The notes: a model not told the origin generated them from the letters alone. A DNA stretch of 18,960 bases from JADGQM01 sp964505935 (GCA_964505935.1 CAZDKX010000063.1:1-18960); one strand, 5' to 3'. Shown: positions 1 to 8,261, numbered from the stretch's first letter. Translations and numbers: made by a program.

Positions 1-140
1 CCGGCCTGAAGGAACTGGGCGTTAAGGAAAAAGACCTCAAGACCATGGCCGAGAACGCTCAAAAGGATGCCTGCGGGCTTACCAATCCTCGTTGTCCCAC
101 GCTGGATGATGTCATCAAGATTTACAAGTGGGCCATGTGA
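1..140 (+). CDS. Iron-containing alcohol dehydrogenase, C-terminal fragment (5' end outside window)
   Basis: The frame beginning at base 3 is open from the window edge and ends at TGA 138-140, giving 45 residues. They include the stretch DACGLTNPRCPTLDDVI, which is the typical C-terminal tail of group III (Fe-dependent) alcohol dehydrogenases: an acidic-helix end, then D-A-x-x-x-x-N-P-R, then a helix ending in an aromatic-rich tail. Such enzymes interconvert primary alcohols or diols and aldehydes with NAD(P)H in the cytoplasm. The NAD- and iron-binding regions lie outside the window, so substrate and full length cannot be judged. It is codirectional with the AOR gene 204 bp downstream, and the two would form an alcohol to aldehyde to acid pair. 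Family assignment from the tail is fairly firm; the exact enzyme is unknown. Confidence 0.75.
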   Translation, partial: GLKELGVKEKDLKTMAENAQKDACGLTNPRCPTLDDVIKIYKWAM

Positions 141-151
141 TTACCCTGTCA

Positions 152-177
152 GGCGGTTTCCCCGGGGAAGTTCCGCC
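152..177 (+). other. Short palindromic hairpin just after the alcohol dehydrogenase stop
   Basis: GGCGG (152-156) pairs with CCGCC (173-177), and the interior contains the perfect palindrome TTCCCCGGGGAA (158-169). No T-tract follows, so it is not a classical intrinsic terminator. It could stabilise the 3' end of the upstream message or be part of the larger structured spacer. Confidence 0.45.
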
Positions 178-246
178 GAAAGGTGCCAGAGTGTGGGGCC
201 CTCCCTTCTGGTTCGCACAGCGAGGGGGGGAGGACTCTGCCGACAA

Positions 247-295
247 TGCTCCGGGGACACGACCCCAGGTTGGCTGGGGAAAGCGTGCCGGAGCA
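247..295 (+). other. Long imperfect hairpin in the spacer before the AOR gene
   Basis: Three nested arm pairs can be read by eye. TGCTCCGG (247-254) pairs with CCGGAGCA (288-295), CACG (258-261) with CGTG (284-287), and CCCCAG (263-268) with CTGGGG (74-79 of the same hundred-block, that is 274-279) around a GTTGG loop. This makes about 18 base pairs with one three-base bulge and a small internal loop. No U-run follows, and the AOR start lies 50 bases downstream. A further weaker stem (GTGCCAGA near 183-190 with TCTGG 207-211 and CAC 216-218) lies between this hairpin and the one at 152-177. The 141-344 spacer holds no convincing gene. It may be a processing or stability element between cotranscribed genes, or a cis-regulatory RNA. 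Confidence 0.5.
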
Positions 296-344
296 CAAAC
301 AGAACAGACTGATTGCTGACAAGAAAGAATAGAGGGTTAAGCTG

Positions 345-2087
345 ATGGACAAGATTTTGCGAATTGACATGGGGGCGGCAGGTGGGCCGAAAGTAAGTGA
401 AGAGCCTCTCGGCGAGTACGCCGGGATGGGCGGTCGAGCGCTTACTTCAGCCATTGTGGCAAAAGAGGTACCCCCGCTCTGCCATCCTCTCGGCGCAGAA
501 AACAAGCTGGTTATTGCCCCGGGAATGTTGAGCGGGACGGCTGCGGCTATGTCCGGTCGGCTTTCGGTTGGGTGCAAGAGCCCGCTGACGGGTGGCATCA
601 AAGAGGCCAACTCGGGGGGCCAGGCAGCTCAGGTTTTGGCAAGACTGGGCTATGCGGCGATCATCCTCGAGGGGAGTCCGAAGGGCGATGATCTCTACAA
701 GGTCCTGATCAACAAAGATGGTGTGAAGGTATCTATTGATAACAGTCTAAAGATGTTGCCAAATTACGATCTGGTTGCCAAGATGACGGTAGAATATGGG
801 GATAAGATCACCTGCATCTCCATCGGCACTGCCGGTGAGATGAAGATGTGCAACTCAACGATTGCCATTACCGACATGGAGCTTCGACCCACGCGGCATG
901 CCGGCCGTGGTGGGGTTGGGGCGGTCATGGGTGCCAAGGGCGTGAAAGTGATCGTGCTGGATGACACGGGGATGAAAATGCGCGCCCCCAAAGACCCCGA
1001 GAAATTCAAGGAAGCCAACAAGAAGTTCGTGGATGGTTTGCGCAATCATCCGGTCACCGGGCAAGGGCTTCCGGCCTATGGCACCAATGTGCTGACGAAC
1101 ATCCTGAACGAAGCCGGGGGATATCCTACTACCAACTTCAAGGTGGGCCGTTTCCCGGAGGCTCACAAGATCAGCGGTGAGACCCAGGCGGAAACGGAGA
1201 ATGCCCGTGGCGGGAAAGGGGCTGCAACGCATGGGTGCCACCGGGGGTGTGTGATTCGCTGCTCCGGGACCTACTACGACAAGGATGGCAAATTCCTGAG
1301 CAAGCAACCCGAGTACGAAACCACCTGGTCTCATGGCGGGCACTGTGGCATCAGTGATTTGGATGCCATCGCGAAGATGGATTTTCTGGACGACAACTAC
1401 GGGTTGGATACCATCGAGATGGGAGTGACCATTGGGGTGGCCATGGACGCCGGGCTGATCAAGTTTGGTGATGCCGAAGGGGCGATCAGGCTGGTCGAAG
1501 AGGTTGGCAAGGGCACTCCTTTGGGCCGCATTCTGGGGTCCGGAGCGGGGACCACCGGGAAAGTGTTTGGGGTTGAGCGGGTCCCCGTGGTCAAGAATCA
1601 GGCCCTGCCGGCCTACGACCCGCGGGCCGTCCAGGGGATTGGGGTAACTTATGCCACGACGCCGATGGGTGCCGATCACACCGCCGGTTACTGTATTGCC
1701 ACGAATATTCTAAAAGTTGGCGGGTTTGTTGATCCGCTGAAGCCTGAAGGTCAGATCGAACTGTCGCGGAATCTGCAGGTGGCAACCGCTGCGGTGGATG
1801 CAACCGGTATGTGCCTCTTCATCGCCTTTGCGGTTCTGGATCAGCCTGAAACCTTCCAGGCTCTCATCGACATGCTCAATGCTTTCTATGGCTTGGCGCT
1901 TACCGGCGACGATGTGGTTGCCCTTGGCAAGCAAATCCTCAAGACGGAGAGAGACTTCAATGCCCGGGCAGGCTTTACGGCTGAGCATGATCGGCTGCCC
2001 AGGTTCTTCACGACGGAACCGGTTGGTCCTCACAATATCACTTTTCAGGTGAAGGATGAGGAACTCGACCAGGTGTTCAACTGGTAG
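345..2087 (+). CDS. aor: Aldehyde:ferredoxin oxidoreductase family protein (tungstopterin enzyme)
   Basis: This 580-residue protein matches the length and layout of the AOR family, cytoplasmic W/Mo-bis-pterin [4Fe-4S] enzymes that oxidise aldehydes to acids with ferredoxin or reduce acids in reverse. The N-terminal pterin domain (about 1-205) contains the family-like stretch IAPGMLSGTAAAMSGR (57-72) and the GRGGVGAVMGAKGVK segment (187-201). Cluster ligands are visible as C298, C302 and C306, with the fourth at C490 in DATGMC. ATTPMGADHTAG (437-448) is the second pterin-binding motif. The first three cysteines are spaced C-x3-C-x3-C rather than the C-x2-C-x3-C of classic Pyrococcus AOR, which suggests a different AOR subfamily. 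The start has GAGG upstream at a usable distance. It follows an iron alcohol dehydrogenase gene, so aldehyde is a reasonable substrate guess; true substrate and metal are not determined. Confidence 0.9.
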   Translation: MDKILRIDMGAAGGPKVSEEPLGEYAGMGGRALTSAIVAKEVPPLCHPLGAENKLVIAPGMLSGTAAAMSGRLSVGCKSPLTGGIKEANSGGQAAQVLARLGYAAIILEGSPKGDDLYKVLINKDGVKVSIDNSLKMLPNYDLVAKMTVEYGDKITCISIGTAGEMKMCNSTIAITDMELRPTRHAGRGGVGAVMGAKGVKVIVLDDTGMKMRAPKDPEKFKEANKKFVDGLRNHPVTGQGLPAYGTNVLTNILNEAGGYPTTNFKVGRFPEAHKISGETQAETENARGGKGAATHGCHRGCVIRCSGTYYDKDGKFLSKQPEYETTWSHGGHCGISDLDAIAKMDFLDDNYGLDTIEMGVTIGVAMDAGLIKFGDAEGAIRLVEEVGKGTPLGRILGSGAGTTGKVFGVERVPVVKNQALPAYDPRAVQGIGVTYATTPMGADHTAGYCIATNILKVGGFVDPLKPEGQIELSRNLQVATAAVDATGMCLFIAFAVLDQPETFQALIDMLNAFYGLALTGDDVVALGKQILKTERDFNARAGFTAEHDRLPRFFTTEPVGPHNITFQVKDEELDQVFNW

Positions 2088-2129
2088 CGGTGTGCTGATG
2101 CCAGCCGCTGGCACTTTCTGATCATTACT

Positions 2130-2168
2130 GAAATCCCGAGTGAGTTCCCGGGCCTCATTCGGGATTTC
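2130..2168 (+). terminator. Probable terminator-like hairpin downstream of the AOR gene
   Basis: GAAATCCCGA (2130-2139) pairs perfectly with TCGGGATTTC (2159-2168). After a G-T wobble the stem continues with TGAG and CTCA, leaving a nine-base loop, so about 15 pairs in all. It starts 43 bases after the AOR stop. Only a weak pyrimidine stretch follows instead of a proper U-tract, so termination may be partial or the hairpin may only protect the 3' end. Confidence 0.5.
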
Positions 2169-2290
2169 CCTACCCAGTCCAGCCAATCCTTTCCACGATT
2201 CCATCCCCCCCAGGGGTCAGCAGTGCCTTGTCGGATCGGAGAAGACTGCTATCGAGGCAAAGCTGCCCGGTGAAATCCCAACGTTTTGTG

Positions 2291-2320
2291 TTGACGGGTC
2301 AGGAAATGGAAAAGTATATT
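2291..2320 (+). promoter_or_regulatory. Sigma70-like promoter for the radical SAM-rng genes
   Basis: TTGACG (2291-2296) and TATATT (2315-2320) are separated by 18 bases and each differs little from the consensus boxes. Transcription would start near 2327, giving a leader of about 140 bases before the ATG at 2468. The 380-bp spacer 2088-2467 contains otherwise only the hairpin at 2130-2168; I see no gene in it. Confidence 0.55.
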
Positions 2321-2467
2321 TTTCTCTTTTAGGGACTTGTCGCAGGTGTTCTGAATACCGTTGAGGCTTTGAGGATCTTTTGGAATAACGCGCCCGGTCT
2401 CTGTCCTGAGCGCACTGAGCCGATCGCGAAAGGTTGAGGCGACGGCATCGAGCTGGTTTCTAGCCTT

Positions 2468-5011
2468 ATGGAAAAATGTCTGGTTGGTGTTGAGAAGCCT
2501 GGCCGTTATGTGGGCAATGAGATCAATGCCTTTCGCAAGAATTTTGAGAAGGCCCGGTTGCGTTTTGCGTTGGCCTTCCCCGATGTTTATGAAGTCGGGA
2601 TGAGTCACCTGGGGCTGAAGTTGCTCTATGAGTTCCTGAACCAGATTGATGGAGTCGCGGCGGATCGAGTTTTTGCGCCATGGATAGATCTTGAAAGAAA
2701 CCTCAGAATGACGGGCGAACCATTGAGAGGGCTGGAGAGCGAACGCCCGCTCCGTGATTTTGACTTTGTCGGCTTCAGTCTTCAATACGAGCTGAGCTAC
2801 ACCAATATGCTGACGATGCTTGACCTGGGCGGGATACCCTTGCTCAGCGAAGCTCGTACCGAGAGGGATCCATGGGTGATCGGGGGAGGACCGTGTGCCT
2901 TCAATCCCGAACCGCTGGCGGCGTTCTTCGATTTCTTTGTCCTGGGTGAAGCTGAAGAAGTGCTGAGCGAGCTGGTCGAGGTCTTCTTCGACTGGCGGTC
3001 GCGAAGGGTCAGGCGGCATGATTTCCTTGAAGAAATAAGGAAGATTGGGGGAGTTTATGTGCCGGCCTTTTTCGATGTCTCTTACCGACCTGAGGGTACC
3101 ATCGCTGAGGTCCTGCCGCGCTATCCCGATCAACCGAGCGTGACCAAGCGTCTCATTCCCGACCTCGACAGGGGCTCACCCATTCCTGTCAAACCTCTGG
3201 TCCCTACCCTGGAAATCGTGCACAATCGGTTGGGGCTGGAGATCGCTCGAGGCTGCACCCGGGGCTGCCGCTTCTGCCAAGCCGGGTTTGTTTATCGACC
3301 GGTGCGTGAGCGTGAGCCGCAAGTCGTTCTGGAGCGGGCCGCGTCAGCGTTGGCCAGCAGCGGGTTTGAGGAGGTTTCGCTGCTCTCTCTGAGTACCGGT
3401 GACTACTGCCAGGTGCAACCACTTCTGGCCGCGCTGATGGATCGCTTTCTGCCTCAGAAGATAGCGGTATCGCTCCCCTCGATGAGGGTGGGGACGCTTA
3501 CTCCTGAGCTCATGACGCTGGTTCGGCAAGTCCGCAAGACCGGTTTTACCCTTGCTCCCGAAGCAGGAAGTGAGCGGTTGCGCCGAGTGATCAACAAGAA
3601 CGTCCTCGATGAAGATTTGATCGCAACAGCGGGAAATGCTTTCAAGCTCGGTTGGCGTCTTCTGAAACTATATTTCATGATCGGCCTGCCAAGCGAGGGC
3701 CTCTCGGACCTGGATGCGTTGGTGAGACTTTGCCTGGATGTCTGGAAGCTGGCCAAGCCGACGCGGTCTTCGGTCAATGTCTCGATCTCCACCTTTGTGC
3801 CCAAACCACAGACGCCTTTCCAATGGAGCGTCCAGCTTGCTGAGCCCACCATCAGAGAGTATCTCGATGACCTGAAAGGTCGTCTCAGGCGACCCGGGTT
3901 GCGCATGAAATGGCATGATCCCGGGCACAGTTTTCTGGAGGCAGTGTTTGCCCGGGGTGATCGTCGCCTGGCCCGGGGGCTCATGCATGCCTGGGAACTG
4001 GGGGCTCGCTTCGATGGCTGGTCCGAGGTCTTTCGCGAGGATTTATGGCGCCAGGCTTTTGCCGATACGGGTATTGATGCTGCCCATTATGCAACGCGGG
4101 AGCGATCCTTGGAAGAGGTGCTTCCCTGGGACCATCTGTCGGCTGGGGTCTCGAAGAATTACCTGGTTGAGGAGTATCGACGAGCCTTGCAGGGACAATT
4201 CACGGAAGACTGCCGCTCGGGCCGGTGTGGGCAGTGTGGCGTCTGTGATCACAAGACGATTCAACCCCAACTTTACCGTGCCCGCCAACAACCCCTGGCA
4301 GCCAAGGCGCAAGGTTTTTCTGAACGCGAAGAGGCCTCTCATTTATACTGGTTCCGTTTCAGTAAGACCGGGGCCGGACGCTTTTTCGGACAGCTGGAGG
4401 TGGCACAAAGCTTCAGCCGGGCGATGCGGCGAGCAGGGCTGCCGGCAGTCTACACGCACGGGTTCCACCCCCACGTCAAGCTTTCCTTTGTTGAGGCGCT
4501 GCCATTGGGTCTGGAAAGCCAGATCGAAGAAGGCTATTTGAGTCTTTCTCGAAAGCTCGAAGCGGGGCAGGTAAGGTCCCTGTTGGATGCCCAGTTACCA
4601 ACGGGTCTGCAAATCAAGGAGTTGCTTTGGGTCGAAAAGACGTTTCAGCAGCCTTCTTATCGGCGTGTGACGTATGTTGTCTCCGATCTCATCGCGTGGC
4701 GGGTGCATCGTATTCTGCAGGGGTGGTCCAAACGGACGATGGAAATGCTGAGCAAGAAGACCAAGAAGGGGGAAATCAGAGCGACGCTGGGTGAGGTCCT
4801 CCTTGATGTCCGCCAATTGGATGAATCCTCTCTGGAGCTTGATGTCTGTGAGGGATCGGAAAGGACCTTCAGACCTGCGGCAATCCTGCAGCATCTATTG
4901 GAAGAACCTCAGGAGGCTTTTGGGGGGTGCCGGATTTGCAAGATAGCGGCTGTGCCCTTCACCGAGCAGGAGGAAGAAGGATATGTCCTCGGAGCTTATC
5001 GTAAACGCTGA
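2468..5011 (+). CDS. TIGR03960-type B12-binding-like radical SAM protein fused to a DUF2344 domain
   Basis: The 847-residue protein begins with the family signature PGRYVGNEIN (11-20) and FALAFPDVYEVGMSHLG. Residues 1-200 form the cobalamin-binding-like domain, and the radical SAM core carries C263, C267 and C270 (CTRGCRFC), the ligands for the [4Fe-4S] cluster that cleaves S-adenosylmethionine. A second cysteine group, C582, C587, C590 and C593, precedes the C-terminal DUF2344/TIGR03936-like domain (about 625-847, with THGFHPHVKLSF). In many bacteria these two parts are one gene or adjacent genes next to RNase G and rplU; the reaction is not established, and an RNA or ribosome modification role is only suggested by context. 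No good Shine-Dalgarno precedes ATG 2468, and the frame is open upstream only to TGA 2435, so the start rests on homology. It overlaps rng by 29 bases. Confidence 0.88.
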   Translation: MEKCLVGVEKPGRYVGNEINAFRKNFEKARLRFALAFPDVYEVGMSHLGLKLLYEFLNQIDGVAADRVFAPWIDLERNLRMTGEPLRGLESERPLRDFDFVGFSLQYELSYTNMLTMLDLGGIPLLSEARTERDPWVIGGGPCAFNPEPLAAFFDFFVLGEAEEVLSELVEVFFDWRSRRVRRHDFLEEIRKIGGVYVPAFFDVSYRPEGTIAEVLPRYPDQPSVTKRLIPDLDRGSPIPVKPLVPTLEIVHNRLGLEIARGCTRGCRFCQAGFVYRPVREREPQVVLERAASALASSGFEEVSLLSLSTGDYCQVQPLLAALMDRFLPQKIAVSLPSMRVGTLTPELMTLVRQVRKTGFTLAPEAGSERLRRVINKNVLDEDLIATAGNAFKLGWRLLKLYFMIGLPSEGLSDLDALVRLCLDVWKLAKPTRSSVNVSISTFVPKPQTPFQWSVQLAEPTIREYLDDLKGRLRRPGLRMKWHDPGHSFLEAVFARGDRRLARGLMHAWELGARFDGWSEVFREDLWRQAFADTGIDAAHYATRERSLEEVLPWDHLSAGVSKNYLVEEYRRALQGQFTEDCRSGRCGQCGVCDHKTIQPQLYRARQQPLAAKAQGFSEREEASHLYWFRFSKTGAGRFFGQLEVAQSFSRAMRRAGLPAVYTHGFHPHVKLSFVEALPLGLESQIEEGYLSLSRKLEAGQVRSLLDAQLPTGLQIKELLWVEKTFQQPSYRRVTYVVSDLIAWRVHRILQGWSKRTMEMLSKKTKKGEIRATLGEVLLDVRQLDESSLELDVCEGSERTFRPAAILQHLLEEPQEAFGGCRICKIAAVPFTEQEEEGYVLGAYRKR

Positions 5012-6548
5012 TTTTTATGAAACAAGGGTAGCCCTGGTTGAAAACGGGCAAGTTGCGGAGTTCTATGTCGAACGGACCTCCGATCGCGGCATCGGGGGGA
5101 ATATCTATAAGGGCAGAGTCGTGCGGGTGCTTCCCGGAATGCAGGCAGCCTTTGTCGATATCAACCTGGAAAAGGCTGCCTTTCTCTATGTTAGCGATGT
5201 GCAACATCCCGTGACCGACCTCGAACAACTGTTCATGAATTCCTGCTCCCTCGAAAACGACGAGGAAAAGACCGAAGACAATGGCGAACCCGCCGCCGAA
5301 GAGCGTAAACCCGTTCTTGATCTGCAGCAAAACTATAACGACGTGCCGATTCAGGACCGCCTTCAGGAGGGTCAGGAAATCCTGGTTCAGGTGGCCAAGG
5401 AACCCCTCGGGCACAAGGGCGCCCGCATCACGACCCATATCACTCTTCCGGGACGTCTCCTGGTGCTCATGCCTACCATGGATCATGTTGGTGTTTCCCG
5501 ACGAATCGAAAATGAGAAGGAACGAAAACGCTTACGCGATCTCATGTGTGTGATGAAACCTCCCGCTTGTGGTTTCATTGTCCGGACCGCGGCCGAAGGC
5601 GTTGAGTCAGAGAAGCTCGAGGCCGAGGTGGATTTCTTGCTCAAACTCTGGCAGAGCATCCAACGGCGTGCCGAACACGCTTCCGCAACCTCGCTGGTTT
5701 ACCAGGAGCTCGATATCACCCTCCGGGCGGTGCGTGACCTTTTCACCAAAGAGGTGGACCGGCTCGTGATTGACTCGGAAAGCGAGTACCGAAAGGTCCT
5801 TAACTTCACCGAAACCTTCCTGCCTTCCCTCGCGACGGCGGTGGAACTGTACGACGGAGAAGAACCGATTTTTGACGCCTACGGCATTGAAATGGAAATT
5901 CAACGGGCCCTCAGCAAGAAGATCTGGTTAAAGTCGGGCGGCTATATCGTCATTGAGACGACCGAAGCCCTGACCGCGGTTGATGTCAACACCGGGCGTT
6001 ACGTGGGTAAGCGCAATCTGGAAGAGACGATCCTCAAAACCAATCTCGAGGCGGTTAAAGAGATTGCCTATCAGTTGCGCCTCAGGAATATCGGCGGGAT
6101 CATTATCATCGACTTCATCGATATGGAAAAGGAAAGCAATCGCGAAAAGGTCTTCAATGCCCTCAAGGAAGCGACACGAAAGGATAAGAGCAAAACGAAC
6201 ATCCTCCGGATGTCGGATCTGGGTCTGATCGAAATGACGCGCAAGCGGACCAAGGAGAGCATCGGGCGCTTGCTTTGTGAATCATGTTTCTATTGTGAGG
6301 GAGAAGGGCACCTGAAGTCAAAGCAGACGGTGTGCTACGAGATCCTGAGGGAATTAGAACGGGAACGAAGCGACCATTTTGGGCGCGAGATCATGGTCGT
6401 GGTTCATCCCGATGTTGCTGCCAGGTTTTATGACGAAGAGCGGGGACCTCTCGAAAGAGTGGAGGAACGTCTGCAGGCAAGGATCATGATCAAGGGGGAA
6501 GCGAGCCTGCACCTTGAACAATACGAAATCACGCCCATCGAGTCCTAG
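4983..6548 (+). CDS. rng: Ribonuclease G/E family endoribonuclease
   Basis: The 521-residue protein aligns along its length with RNase G, which cleaves single-stranded AU-rich RNA during rRNA maturation and mRNA decay. The N-terminus ELIVNADFYETRVAL matches the E. coli start, and GNIYKGRVVRVLPGMQAAFVDI (from G39) begins the S1 domain. Catalytic aspartates are visible at D334 (TAVDVNTG) and D377 (IIIDFIDM); their spacing of 43 equals that of D303 and D346 in RNase E. C435 and C438 correspond to the zinc-link CxxC, with an extra C432. An acidic insert at about 87-112 lengthens the S1 domain, explaining the size above the 489 residues of E. coli RNase G. There is no long C-terminal scaffold, so this is RNase G-like rather than full RNase E. 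A strong GGAGGAAGAAGG site lies inside the preceding gene, indicating translational coupling. Confidence 0.93.
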   Translation: MSSELIVNADFYETRVALVENGQVAEFYVERTSDRGIGGNIYKGRVVRVLPGMQAAFVDINLEKAAFLYVSDVQHPVTDLEQLFMNSCSLENDEEKTEDNGEPAAEERKPVLDLQQNYNDVPIQDRLQEGQEILVQVAKEPLGHKGARITTHITLPGRLLVLMPTMDHVGVSRRIENEKERKRLRDLMCVMKPPACGFIVRTAAEGVESEKLEAEVDFLLKLWQSIQRRAEHASATSLVYQELDITLRAVRDLFTKEVDRLVIDSESEYRKVLNFTETFLPSLATAVELYDGEEPIFDAYGIEMEIQRALSKKIWLKSGGYIVIETTEALTAVDVNTGRYVGKRNLEETILKTNLEAVKEIAYQLRLRNIGGIIIIDFIDMEKESNREKVFNALKEATRKDKSKTNILRMSDLGLIEMTRKRTKESIGRLLCESCFYCEGEGHLKSKQTVCYEILRELERERSDHFGREIMVVVHPDVAARFYDEERGPLERVEERLQARIMIKGEASLHLEQYEITPIES

Positions 6549-6632
6549 ACGGTGTCTTGGCGCGCTGCATCAATGCCGGTAATGCCTGAACCTTCTCAAC
6601 CTCACCAGGGACCTGCCTCATGGGCGGGAAGC

Positions 6633-6706
6633 GTGGGCCGCTTTTGTCGGCGGCCACAGGAGCCATTTCTTGAGCCCATATCTCGGTAGGAGGGCATGAC
6701 CCCTCC
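6633..6706 (+). other. Two short hairpins in the rng-kinase spacer
   Basis: GTGGGCCGC (6633-6641) pairs with GCGGCCAC (6650-6657) with one bulged G and an eight-base T-rich loop. GGAGGG (6689-6694) pairs with CCCTCC (6701-6706). Neither is followed by a T-run. The 200-bp spacer 6549-6748 contains no credible gene. The elements could be a weak terminator or a leader structure for the kinase gene. Confidence 0.3.
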
Positions 6707-6748
6707 GGCCCTTTCGAGGATCCATGGGCAGTTGCGGAGGTCGAACGG

Positions 6749-8233
6749 ATGTACCCGCCGGTTACCGCCAAGGGAAGAATCCTGGTCGTTGACGACGACG
6801 ACGCCCTGTGCAGCCTGATCGCCTCTTTCCTGGAAGAAGGGGGCTATCAGCCTCTCGCCTGCGGAACTCCCCGCGAAGCCTTGGACATAGCACGTCGGCA
6901 TGGGGTGGATCTGGCGTTTGTTGACATCAATCTGCCGGAAATCAACGGTCTTAAGCTCGCCACTATCTTGAAGGAGCAGGATCCGGCGTGTGAAGTGATC
7001 ATCATGACCGGATACGGGACCTTTGATAACGCGCTGCAGGCCATCAAGGTCGGTGTCCACGACTACCTGACCAAACCTTTTTCGACGGCGCAAATCACCT
7101 TTTGTCTGAGCAGGTTCGAGGAACGAAGGGCCTACCGGGAACGGACGCGCAGGGCGGAACAACACTATTTCGATCTCGTGCAAAACCTTCCCCTGGTAAT
7201 CTTTGTGCTCCGCAAGGATTTACAGCTCGAATTCGTCAATCAGAGCTGCCATGAAATGTTTGGCTTCACTCCAGAAGAAGCGATGGACCATTCCGGCTGG
7301 CTTCTGGATCGGGTCCATCCTCAGGATCGGGACCGTCTGTCCCATCTCTTTCGAGTCGCTTTTGCCAGCGGCAAACAACCCGTATCCATCGAATCCCGCT
7401 TTGTCCACAAGAGGGGGCATGTCATCCACGGCCTGGTAAAATCCGTTCCCACCTTTGAGCGTGACCCTGACAGGCTGGAAGGCCTGATTGTGAACATCAC
7501 CGATCGGGTTTTGAATGAAAAGGCCCTGGTTCAGGCAGAGAAGCTCAAGACCCTCGGGGCCATCAGTGCGGAGGTGGCGCACGAGATTCGCAATCCCCTG
7601 ACTTCCATAGGCGGTTTTGCGCGCCGCATGCAAAAGAGCCACCCCCATTCCCCGGAAGCCGGTATTATCGTGAAGGAGTGTTGCCGGCTGGAAAAGCTGG
7701 TGAATAAGATCAGGAACTATGTGACCCCGGTGGACCTTCACTACCAGGAATATGCCATGAGCGACCTGGTCGAACGCAGCCTGGACCTCCTTTCCCTTGA
7801 AATGGAGAAGAGACAATTAGAATATCATTTGTCGCAGAAACCAGGGCTGCAAGAGGTGCTGGTGGATGCGGATATTCTTTTGCAGGTCTTCATCAATCTC
7901 GTCAAGAATGCCGTCAGTGCAATGGAAAAAGGAGACTGCCTGCATGTCGACATCTTTGAAAGTGCGCAAAACATCCACATTGCCTTCATGAACCCCTCCC
8001 ACGAGCCCGGTGTCATCAACCAGGAGAGCCTTTTTCTGCCCTTTGACGAAGGAGGACGCAGCATTGGCCTGCCTCTGTGCTACCGTCTGGTGAAAAGTAT
8101 GGGGGGGGTCCTGTCGTTTGCCCAGGAGAAGGAGGGTGTCACCTTCACGGTCTCCTTGCCCAAACGCCACCTGCCTTCCAAACGGCCCTCCGACGGGGAG
8201 GATGTCGCCAAGTGGGAAGGGACGCCGATATGA
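6749..8233 (+). CDS. Soluble receiver-PAS-histidine kinase
   Basis: The 494-residue protein has a REC domain at the N-terminus (about 8-125: acidic D15-D18, phosphoacceptor D59, T87 and K109 in LTKP), a PAS domain (about 137-255), a HisKA dimerisation domain with H278 in AHEIRNPLTSIGG, and an HATPase domain (about 335-473) with N-box residues N383 and N387. No signal peptide or membrane helix is seen, so it should act in the cytoplasm. The domain order makes it a kinase whose input is phosphotransfer from another kinase plus a PAS signal, as in many environmental delta-proteobacterial systems. The ATP-binding lid is poor: the usual DxGxG G1 box is replaced by FMNPSHEPG and the G2 box reads GGRSIGLPLC, so ATP binding may be weak. 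GGAGG lies eight bases before the ATG. No partner response regulator is in the window; its target is unknown. Confidence 0.88.
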   Translation: MYPPVTAKGRILVVDDDDALCSLIASFLEEGGYQPLACGTPREALDIARRHGVDLAFVDINLPEINGLKLATILKEQDPACEVIIMTGYGTFDNALQAIKVGVHDYLTKPFSTAQITFCLSRFEERRAYRERTRRAEQHYFDLVQNLPLVIFVLRKDLQLEFVNQSCHEMFGFTPEEAMDHSGWLLDRVHPQDRDRLSHLFRVAFASGKQPVSIESRFVHKRGHVIHGLVKSVPTFERDPDRLEGLIVNITDRVLNEKALVQAEKLKTLGAISAEVAHEIRNPLTSIGGFARRMQKSHPHSPEAGIIVKECCRLEKLVNKIRNYVTPVDLHYQEYAMSDLVERSLDLLSLEMEKRQLEYHLSQKPGLQEVLVDADILLQVFINLVKNAVSAMEKGDCLHVDIFESAQNIHIAFMNPSHEPGVINQESLFLPFDEGGRSIGLPLCYRLVKSMGGVLSFAQEKEGVTFTVSLPKRHLPSKRPSDGEDVAKWEGTPI

Positions 8234-8261
8234 CTCAAAGCAGCCGCTCATCACAATATGA

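Noticed and set aside
855..1679. Long minus-strand frame (274 codons) within the AOR gene
   Set aside because: It is antisense to a gene with clear family motifs, has composition rich in R, P, H and G, and shows no recognisable domain.
2249..3133. Minus-strand frame of 294 codons across the promoter and the start of the radical SAM gene
   Set aside because: It lies mostly opposite a well-supported gene and resembles no family; the promoter reading on the plus strand explains the noncoding part better.
6696..6748. ATG at 6696 just after AGGAGGG as an earlier kinase start
   Set aside because: It is in a different frame from the kinase and too close to the purine run to be used well.
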